From positions 1 through 12,345 of the forward strand of contig JARKQG010000074.1 of NCBI GenBank assembly GCA_029974035.1: DNA of 12,345 bases, written 5' to 3'. Position 1 is the stretch's first letter. Every line of letters begins with the position of its first letter. This document shows positions 7,784 through 12,345 of this stretch, piece after piece. Below the pieces are notes generated by a model, which saw only the letters and a list, made by a program, of their open reading frames with translations, had not been told where the DNA came from and ran no database searches. A program made the position numbers and the translations under genes. Source of the DNA: Eubacteriales bacterium (GTDB lineage Bacteria; Bacillota_A; Clostridia; Christensenellales; Aristaeellaceae).

Positions 7784-7790
7784 GAGGTGA
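7784..7790 (+). promoter_or_regulatory. ribosome binding site deciding the GGGtGRT gene start
   Basis: GAGGTGA, with GAGG ending 8 bases before the ATG at 7796. An in-frame GTG at 7787 lies inside this element, so it is the ribosome binding site rather than the start codon. Confidence 0.75.
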
Positions 7791-7795
7791 AATTC

Positions 7796-8794
7796 ATGAT
7801 TCGTTTTGAAGGATATGACCGCCGCATCGGAAAAATCCAGCCCATCCTGGACAAGTATGGATTCAAGGACTTCGAAGCCGTCCGTGATTTCAACCTCTCC
7901 AAGGGCGTCGACGCGGACAAGATCGTCCGCTCCATCCAGCCCATCGCCTTTGAAAACGCGGTGTGGGCCTACGCGCTGGGCGCCGCCATCGCGCTGAAGA
8001 AGGGCTGCAAAACCGCGGCCGAAGCCGCCGAAGCCATCGGCGAGGGCCTTCAGGCCTTCTGCATCCCCGGTTCCGTGGCCGACCAGCGCCAGGTGGGCCT
8101 GGGCCATGGCAATCTGGCCGCGATGCTGCTGCGGGAGAACACCAAGTGCTTCTGCTTCCTGGCCGGCCATGAATCCTTTGCCGCCGCGGAAGGCGCCATT
8201 GGCATCGCCCGCACCGCCAACAAGGTGCGCAAGGAGCCTTTGCGGGTCATCCTGAACGGCCTGGGCAAGGACGCCGCCATGATCATCAGCCGCATCAACG
8301 GCTTTACCTACGTGCAGACCAAGTACGACTACTACACCGGCGATCTGGCGATTGTGATGGAAAAGGCCTATTCCGACGGCGACAAGGCCAAGGTGCGCTG
8401 CTTTGGCGCGGACGATGTGCGCGAGGGCGTGGCCATCATGCACCACGAGGACGTGGACGTCTCCATCACCGGAAACTCCACCAACCCCACCCGCTTCCAG
8501 CACCCGGTGGCCGGCACCTACAAAAAGGAGTGCGTGGAAAAGGGCAAAAAGTACTTCTCCGTGGCCTCCGGCGGCGGCACCGGCCGCACGCTGCACCCGG
8601 ACAACATGGCCGCCGGCCCCGCCTCCTACGGCATGACCGACACCATGGGCCGCATGCACTCCGACGCCCAGTTCGCGGGCTCTTCCTCCGTGCCGGCGCA
8701 CGTGGAGATGATGGGCCTGATCGGCATGGGCAACAACCCCATGGTGGGCGCCTCCGTGGCGGTGGCCGTGGCCATCGAGGAGAGCTACCGATAA
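7796..8794 (+). CDS. GGGtGRT family protein, function unknown
   Basis: Recognised by the family's name-giving motif GGGTGRT at residues 259-265 (bases 8570-8590), within SVASGGGTGRTLHPD. The product is 332 residues with no signal peptide or obvious membrane segment, so probably cytoplasmic. Other distinctive segments are SVADQRQVGLGHGNLAAML (93-111), FLAGHESFAAAEGA (121-134), VILNGLGKDAAMIISRINGF (151-170), SITGNSTNPTRFQHP (223-237) and a small-residue-rich C-terminus. Cysteines are at 71, 89, 118, 120, 202 and 246; C118-x-C120 is the only close pair. The glycine-rich motif resembles a phosphate or nucleotide loop in composition only; it is not a Walker A. It is co-transcribed with the NifU-like gene and followed by a terminator, so the two form a closed unit. 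Biochemical function is not known to me. Confidence 0.9.
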   Translation: MIRFEGYDRRIGKIQPILDKYGFKDFEAVRDFNLSKGVDADKIVRSIQPIAFENAVWAYALGAAIALKKGCKTAAEAAEAIGEGLQAFCIPGSVADQRQVGLGHGNLAAMLLRENTKCFCFLAGHESFAAAEGAIGIARTANKVRKEPLRVILNGLGKDAAMIISRINGFTYVQTKYDYYTGDLAIVMEKAYSDGDKAKVRCFGADDVREGVAIMHHEDVDVSITGNSTNPTRFQHPVAGTYKKECVEKGKKYFSVASGGGTGRTLHPDNMAAGPASYGMTDTMGRMHSDAQFAGSSSVPAHVEMMGLIGMGNNPMVGASVAVAVAIEESYR

Positions 8795-8807
8795 AATTTC
8801 CCGGCCG

Positions 8808-8840
8808 GGAAGGACTGCCCTTGCGGCGGTCCTTTCTTTT
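8808..8840 (+). terminator. intrinsic terminator after the GGGtGRT gene
   Basis: The stem AGGACTGCC (8811-8819) pairs with GGCGGTCCT (8825-8833), with one G-U pair and a 5-base loop. It extends by three more pairs to 8808 and 8836 and is followed by TTTT (8837-8840). It lies 13 bases after the stop codon and closes the two-gene unit. Confidence 0.85.
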
Positions 8841-8845
8841 GGCGC

Positions 8846-8859
8846 AATTTGCGCAAATT
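8846..8859. promoter_or_regulatory. 14-bp perfect palindrome, possible operator
   Basis: AATTTGCGCAAATT reads the same on both strands. It ends 4 bases before the proposed -35 box of the M24 peptidase-efp operon and begins 6 bases after the terminator T-run. A dimeric regulator site is plausible from position and symmetry. No known consensus was recognised, so this is inference. Confidence 0.4.
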
Positions 8860-8863
8860 TCGC

Positions 8864-8892
8864 TGGAAATCGGCACGGGCTTATGGTATGAT
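8864..8892 (+). promoter_or_regulatory. promoter of the M24 peptidase-efp operon
   Basis: TATGAT at 8887-8892 with TG one base upstream (TGGTATGAT) makes an extended -10. TGGAAA at 8864-8869 is a 4-of-6 match to the -35 box, with a 17-base spacer. The predicted start near 8899 would leave the AGGAG at 8896-8900 incomplete in the message, which argues against the ATG at 8908 as start codon. Confidence 0.65.
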
Positions 8893-8938
8893 ATCAGGAG
8901 TGGTACGATGCGCCGCGCCCCGGCGCATCCCGATGTAC

Positions 8939-8944
8939 GGGAGG
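8939..8944 (+). promoter_or_regulatory. ribosome binding site deciding the M24 peptidase start
   Basis: GGGAGG lies 8 bases before the GTG at 8953. It supports this start over an in-frame ATG at 8908 that would add 15 residues. Confidence 0.7.
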
Positions 8945-8952
8945 AACGCCGA

Positions 8953-10008
8953 GTGAATCGCACAAAAAAGCTGCTCGCCGCGATGGCGGAGAAGGGCCTT
9001 GGGGCCGCGTGGATCCTGTCCGAGGAGAATATACGCTATCTGACGGGCTTTGCGGGCGAAGGCTCGCTGTTTGTGTCCGCGGAGAAGAGCGTCCTTCTGA
9101 CGGATTTTCGCTATATCGAGCAGGCGGCGCGGGAGTCGCCCGATTTTTCGGTGGTCCGCACCGGCGGCGACCTGAAAACCGAAGACGCCCTCAAGGCGCT
9201 GATTGACGAAGTGGGTCTGAAGCGCGTCGCCATCGAGCGCAACCTGGTCACGCTGGATCAGTACGATAGGCTGCCCGGCGGCGTCGAGTATCCCGCGCTT
9301 TCCGGTATTCCGGAGCGCCTGCGGCGCATCAAGGATGAAACCGAGCTGGCCGCCATCCGCCGGGCGTCCGAAATCGCCTGCCGCGCCTTTGAGGAGATGC
9401 TCTCCGTCATTCGCGCCGGCATGACGGAAAAAGAGGTCGCCATCGAGCTGAACAACCGTATGCTGCGCCTTGGCAGCGAACGGGAGGCGTTTTCCACCAT
9501 CGCCTGCGCGGGCGTCAACGGCTCGCTGCCCCACGCCGTGCCTTCGGAGTACAGGCTGCGGGACGGCGATCTTCTGACGCTGGACTTCGGCGCCCAGGTG
9601 AACGGCTACAAGACCGACATGACGCGCACCGTGGCCATCGGCCCGGTTTCGGACGAGTTAAAGGCGATCTACGAAGCGGTGCGGACGGCGCAGGAGATGG
9701 CCCTGGGCGCCGTGCGGGCGGGCGCGGCGTGCAAGGACGTGGACGCCGTGGCCAGGGACGATCTGGACGCGCGCTACCCCGGCGCCTTCGGCCACGGGCT
9801 GGGCCACGCGGTGGGGCTCTTCATCCATGAACAGCCCCAGTTCAGCGCCCGTTCCGGCGACACCCTCGAAGCGGGCATGGTGATGACGGTGGAGCCCGGC
9901 GTATACATTCCGGGGCTCGGGGGTTGCCGTATCGAGGACAGCGTGGTCGTCACCGACGAGGGCTGTGAGAATCTGATCACTGCGCCCAAGCATCTGATCG
10001 TTCTATAA
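8953..10008 (+). CDS. M24 family Xaa-Pro peptidase
   Basis: Cytoplasmic metallopeptidase expected to cleave an N-terminal residue from a following proline. The product is 351 residues: a creatinase-like N-domain (about 1-125), then a pita-bread catalytic domain. All five metal ligands are present: D211 and D222 in LDFGAQVNGYKTD, H285 in GLGHAVG, E314 in MTVEPGVYIPG and E328 in RIEDSV. The catalytic-type histidine H194 is in SLPHAVPS. Ligand spacing (11, 63, 29, 14) fits prolidase/aminopeptidase types with a short final gap, as in archaeal prolidase, rather than E. coli PepP. The GTG start follows GGGAGG. The stop is 28 bases before efp, the same pairing as yqhT-efp in Bacillus subtilis. Sequence alone does not decide dipeptidase versus aminopeptidase. 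Confidence 0.93.
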   Translation: MNRTKKLLAAMAEKGLGAAWILSEENIRYLTGFAGEGSLFVSAEKSVLLTDFRYIEQAARESPDFSVVRTGGDLKTEDALKALIDEVGLKRVAIERNLVTLDQYDRLPGGVEYPALSGIPERLRRIKDETELAAIRRASEIACRAFEEMLSVIRAGMTEKEVAIELNNRMLRLGSEREAFSTIACAGVNGSLPHAVPSEYRLRDGDLLTLDFGAQVNGYKTDMTRTVAIGPVSDELKAIYEAVRTAQEMALGAVRAGAACKDVDAVARDDLDARYPGAFGHGLGHAVGLFIHEQPQFSARSGDTLEAGMVMTVEPGVYIPGLGGCRIEDSVVVTDEGCENLITAPKHLIVL

Positions 10009-10036
10009 ATTTTGAGTTGACACGAGGAGGAGTATT

Positions 10037-10594
10037 ATGATTACGGCTGGCGACTTCAAGAAGGGCCTCACGGTGGAATTTGACGGGGGCGTGTGGACGA
10101 TCGTGGACTTTCAGCACGTCAAGCCCGGCAAGGGCGCGGCGTTTGTGCGCACCAAGATCAAAAACATCATGACCGGCGCCGTGCTTGAGCGCACCTTCAA
10201 CCCCACCGACAAAATGCCCCGGGCGATCATCGAAACCAAGGAGATGCAGTACCTCTATAGCGACGGGGATCTGTACCACTTTATGGACACAGAAACCTTT
10301 GAACAGATTGGCCTGACCCACGACCAGGTGGAGGACGCGATCCCCTTTGTCAAGGAAGAAACCAACGTCACCGTGCGCTTTTTCAAGGGCGCGCCCTTTT
10401 CGGTCGCGGCGCCCAACTTTGTCGAGCTGAAGGTCATCGAAACGGAGCCCGGCTTCCGCGGCGATACCGCCACAGGCACCACCAAGCCCGCCACGGTGGA
10501 AACCGGCTATACGGTGCAGGTGCCGCTGTTTGTCGAGGTGGGCGACACGCTGCGCATCGACACCCGCAACGGCGAATATATGGAGCGCGCCTAA
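10037..10594 (+). CDS. efp: translation elongation factor P
   Basis: Binds ribosomes stalled at consecutive prolines and promotes peptide-bond formation. The 185 residues are the standard three-domain length: KOW-like domain I (about 1-62), OB domain II (about 65-128) and a C-terminal OB domain III ending in [11 protein letters not shown]. The tip of domain I reads KPGKGAAF, with the modifiable lysine at K32. Bacillus subtilis EF-P is 5-aminopentanolated at this lysine; no lysyl-modification gene (epmA/epmB type) is visible in this window. The ATG follows AGGAGG at 10025-10030 by 6 bases. It is co-directional with the Xaa-Pro peptidase upstream and the zinc-ribbon gene downstream. Confidence 0.98.
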   Translation: MITAGDFKKGLTVEFDGGVWTIVDFQHVKPGKGAAFVRTKIKNIMTGAVLERTFNPTDKMPRAIIETKEMQYLYSDGDLYHFMDTETFEQIGLTHDQVEDAIPFVKEETNVTVRFFKGAPFSVAAPNFVELKVIETEPGFRGDTATGTTKPATVETGYTVQVPLFVEVGDTLRIDTRNGEYMERA

Positions 10595-10637
10595 GCCATC
10601 CTACGGCTTGGCCACTGACATCGAGGAGGCGAATTGG

Positions 10638-11204
10638 ATGAGCAATCTGGGTGAGAAGGCTTCCTATCTGAAGGGGTTGGCGGAAGGCATGAAGATCGAC
10701 GCTTCTTCGGACGAGGGGAAGCTGATCGTGCAGATGATCGATGTTCTGAGCGAGGCCGCCAAGCAACTGGAGGAGCTTCAGGATGCCTATCAGGAGCTCA
10801 ACGACTACGTGGAGTGCATTGACGACGACCTGGAGGATTTGGAACTGCAGTACGAGGGCGAAGAAGAGGAAGATGAGGACGGCTTCAGCTTCACCGAGGA
10901 CGAGCCCGACGAGGAAGACTTCGAAGCGGACGACGACGAGGAAGGCGATTACACCTTCGTCGACGATCAGGATGACGAGAACGAGTCGGACGAGCCTTCG
11001 GCCTCCGGTTCGGACGACTGCGCCATGTACGTGGGGTGCCTGTGCCCGGAGTGCGGCGGCATGTTCTGCGTGGACGCGGGGGACGACGGCGAAAAGCTGC
11101 TCATCTGCCCCCACTGCGGCGCCAAGGTGACCGGCGTGCCGATGGACTTTGAAAACGTCCCGATGGCGAAGCCGGTTCCCGAAGAGGCGCCCGAAGACAA
11201 CTGA
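10638..11204 (+). CDS. acidic zinc-ribbon protein, CD1247 N-terminal-domain type
   Basis: A 188-residue protein of unknown role whose N-terminus matches the clostridial family named after Clostridioides difficile CD1247. Residues 1-70 form a predicted helical, probably coiled-coil segment (NLGEKASYLKGLAEGMKID, then a stretch rich in E, L and Q). Residues about 72-127 are extremely acidic and likely disordered. The C-terminal part has C136-P-E-C139 and C157-P-H-C160, a likely zinc ribbon, plus extra cysteines C128, C134 and C144. The tail is again acidic and proline-containing. The ATG lies 8 bases after GAGGAGG at 10623-10629, and 43 bases after efp, so it is probably in the same operon. No membrane segment or secretion signal is seen. 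A role near translation or transcription is only inferred from position. Confidence 0.88.
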   Translation: MSNLGEKASYLKGLAEGMKIDASSDEGKLIVQMIDVLSEAAKQLEELQDAYQELNDYVECIDDDLEDLELQYEGEEEEDEDGFSFTEDEPDEEDFEADDDEEGDYTFVDDQDDENESDEPSASGSDDCAMYVGCLCPECGGMFCVDAGDDGEKLLICPHCGAKVTGVPMDFENVPMAKPVPEEAPEDN

Positions 11205-11223
11205 TTCCGGCATTCAACATGCG

Positions 11224-11244
11224 CCCCGGCGAAAGCCGGGGTTT
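11224..11244 (+). terminator. hairpin with short T-run after the efp operon
   Basis: CCCCGGC and GCCGGGG form a perfect 7-bp stem closed by a stable GAAA tetraloop, followed by only TTT and then A-rich sequence. It starts 19 bases after the zinc-ribbon gene stop. The short T-run suggests partial termination, so some read-through into the xdhC-family gene is likely, especially as no separate promoter was found in the gap. Confidence 0.6.
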
Positions 11245-11256
11245 AAAAATATCAGC

Positions 11257-11265
11257 GGGGTGAGG
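11257..11265 (+). promoter_or_regulatory. ribosome binding site of the xdhC-family gene
   Basis: GGGGTGAGG, with the G-run ending 8 bases before the GTG at 11269. An in-frame GTG at 11260 lies inside this element and would lack its own site, so 11269 is preferred. Confidence 0.55.
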
Positions 11266-11268
11266 CGC

Positions 11269-12270
11269 GTGCGCGCATTCTGGAAGGCCGTGTACGATCA
11301 TCTGAAGGCCGGGGAGCCGGTGGCGCTGGTCACGGTGGCGGCATCCAAGGGCTCCGTGCCGCGCGGCGCGGGCGCGCGGATGGCGGTGTTTGCGGACGGT
11401 TCCGCCACGGGCAGCGTGGGCGGCGGCGCGGTGGAGCACGCGGCCAGGGCCTTTGCGCAGGAGACCGTTGCCGGCGGTGCGCGCCTTAAGCGCTACGGCC
11501 TGACGCGGGACGACGCCGCCGGGTTGGGCATGATCTGCGGCGGCGACGTGACGCTGCTCTTTCAGCCGCTTTTGCCCGGATTGGGCGCGGCGGAGGCGGT
11601 TTCCGAAGCAGTATGCGCGGCGCTGGCGGAGCGCAGACCCTGCTGGCTCGCGCAGGAAGTGCTGCCGGACGGGCGCGCCCTGATGGGCCTCTACGGGAAG
11701 GACGGCCTCCTTGCAGGGGACCGCCTCGACCCGGAACCGGCTCTGGCCGCAAGGCCGATCCTGGAGACAGGTGCGCGCATCCGCTTCACCGACCCGGTTT
11801 CCCGGGCCGGGCGCGCGCTGATCTTCGGCGGCGGGCACGTGTCAAGGGCGCTGACGCCCATCCTCGCCGGTGTTGGCTTCTCGGTGTTTGTGTACGACGA
11901 CAGGCCGGAATTCGCGGACATCGCCCGTTTTCCGGGCGCGGACGGCGCGGCGGTTGTGGAGTTTTCCAATCTAAAGCGCGAAGTGAACGTTACGCCCGAC
12001 GACTTTGCGGTCATCGTCACCCGGGGCCATCAGGCGGACTACGAGGTGCTCCGGCAGGTACTCCCCGCAGGGGCCGCCTACCTTGGCATGATTGGCAGCC
12101 GCGCGAAGGTTCGGGCCACCCTGGACCGCCTTTGCGACGATGGGTATGATCCGGAGGAGATCGCCCGCGTGTGCGCGCCCATCGGCCTTCCCATCGGCGC
12201 CCAGACGCCGGAGGAGATCGCCGTCAGCATCGCGGCCGAGATGATTCTGCGCCGCAGTCAGCTGCGCTGA
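11269..12270 (+). CDS. xdhC: XdhC/CoxI-family molybdoenzyme maturation factor
   Basis: Family members bind the molybdenum cofactor and help insert or sulfurate it in xanthine-dehydrogenase-type hydroxylases. The product is 333 residues with both family halves. The N-terminal CoxI-like domain has GSVPRGAGARM (28-38), GSVGGGAVE (48-56) and GMICGGDV (87-94) with C90, the likely conserved cysteine. The C-terminal Rossmann domain has FGGGHVSRAL (186-195), VIVTRGHQAD (248-257), YLGMIGSRAK (271-280) and the end segment CAPIGLPIGAQTPEEIAVSI. GTG start after GGGGTGAGG. It lies 64 bases after the zinc-ribbon gene, beyond a weak terminator, with no obvious promoter. No molybdenum hydroxylase subunit or cofactor synthesis gene lies within the window. 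Confidence 0.92.
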   Translation: MRAFWKAVYDHLKAGEPVALVTVAASKGSVPRGAGARMAVFADGSATGSVGGGAVEHAARAFAQETVAGGARLKRYGLTRDDAAGLGMICGGDVTLLFQPLLPGLGAAEAVSEAVCAALAERRPCWLAQEVLPDGRALMGLYGKDGLLAGDRLDPEPALAARPILETGARIRFTDPVSRAGRALIFGGGHVSRALTPILAGVGFSVFVYDDRPEFADIARFPGADGAAVVEFSNLKREVNVTPDDFAVIVTRGHQADYEVLRQVLPAGAAYLGMIGSRAKVRATLDRLCDDGYDPEEIARVCAPIGLPIGAQTPEEIAVSIAAEMILRRSQLR

Positions 12271-12276
12271 GGGCAA

Positions 12277-12309
12277 AGGCGCGCGGGCCACAATGGCCCC
12301 CCCGCGCCT
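12277..12309. terminator. GC-rich hairpin between convergent genes, possible bidirectional terminator
   Basis: AGGCGCG (12277-12283) pairs with CGCGCCT (12303-12309), and GGGCC (12285-12289) with GGCCC (12295-12299). There is a 1-by-3 internal loop and the terminal loop ACAAT. Read leftward it is followed by TTTGCCC, read rightward by CTTAT, so T-runs are poor on both sides. It begins 6 bases after the xdhC-family stop and abuts the stop of a probable convergent gene. Confidence 0.55.
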
Positions 12310-12310
12310 C

Positions 12311-12345
12311 TTATACGCTGACTTCAATCCAGGAGTCGCCCTTTT
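12311..12345 (-). CDS. C-terminal end of a possible convergent gene
   Basis: On the minus strand, the last ten codons before a TAA (12311-12313) read KGDSWIEVSV, and the frame runs open off the right edge. Support comes only from position: a strong hairpin immediately follows the stop, as expected where two genes converge. Ten residues are too few to identify a family, and the frame could be open by chance. Confidence 0.35.
   Translation of the reverse strand, partial: KGDSWIEVSV

Noticed and set aside
6788..8701. Very long open frame on the minus strand (637 codons) opposite truA, the NifU-like gene and the GGGtGRT gene
   Set aside because: It is a mirror of the GC-rich third codon positions of the plus-strand genes: the translation is rich in His, Ala, Gly and Val, matches no family, crosses a promoter and has no ribosome binding site.
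8530..8952. N-terminal extension of the M24 peptidase, including ATG 8908
   Set aside because: The frame upstream overlaps the GGGtGRT gene and terminator. ATG 8908 has AGGAG at 8896-8900, but the predicted transcript starts at about 8899, and GTG 8953 has a full GGGAGG.
10016..10021. TTGACA just upstream of efp, a perfect -35 box
   Set aside because: A matching -10 would fall inside the efp start region, after the ribosome binding site, so it cannot drive efp; it is probably chance.

Overview
The window looks like chromosomal DNA from a GC-rich member of the Clostridia (Bacillota), probably an anaerobe. The reasons are AGGAGG-type ribosome binding sites, sigma-A-like promoters in AT-rich gaps between GC-rich genes, and Clostridia-typical gene pairs: NifU-like plus GGGtGRT protein, and M24 peptidase-efp followed by a CD1247-type zinc-ribbon protein. 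Species cannot be named from this sequence. No rRNA, tRNA, CRISPR array, insertion sequence, phage gene or known riboswitch was seen. No gene-free stretch exceeds 300 bases; the longest are 3582-3752 and 8795-8952, and both hold promoters.

Region 1 (47-3581, minus strand) is a glycolytic operon, pgk-tpiA-gpmI, read leftward from a good sigma-A promoter at 3639-3667. A 10-bp perfect hairpin separates pgk from tpiA, and tpiA and gpmI overlap by one base. The three enzymes cover triose-phosphate isomerisation, the first ATP-yielding step, and the 3PG to 2PG step.

Region 2 (3718-6964, plus strand) starts from a divergent extended -10 promoter. It is one tightly overlapping operon, ecfA1-ecfA2-ecfT-truA. 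The first three encode the shared energy module of ECF vitamin/metal importers, with no substrate-binding S subunit nearby. The last encodes tRNA pseudouridine synthase A. None of the four starts with ATG.

Region 3 (7045-8840) has its own promoter and a clear intrinsic terminator. It holds exactly two genes: a NifU/IscU-like iron-sulfur scaffold homologue and a GGGtGRT-family protein of unknown function. This is the best candidate in the window for an undescribed system.

Region 4 (8887-11244) runs M24 Xaa-Pro peptidase, efp (elongation factor P), then an acidic zinc-ribbon protein, ending at a hairpin with a short T-run. A perfect 14-bp palindrome lies just upstream of its promoter.

Region 5 (11269-12345) has an XdhC/CoxI-family molybdoenzyme maturation factor without a molybdoenzyme in view, a strong GC hairpin, and probably the last codons of a convergent gene running off the right edge.
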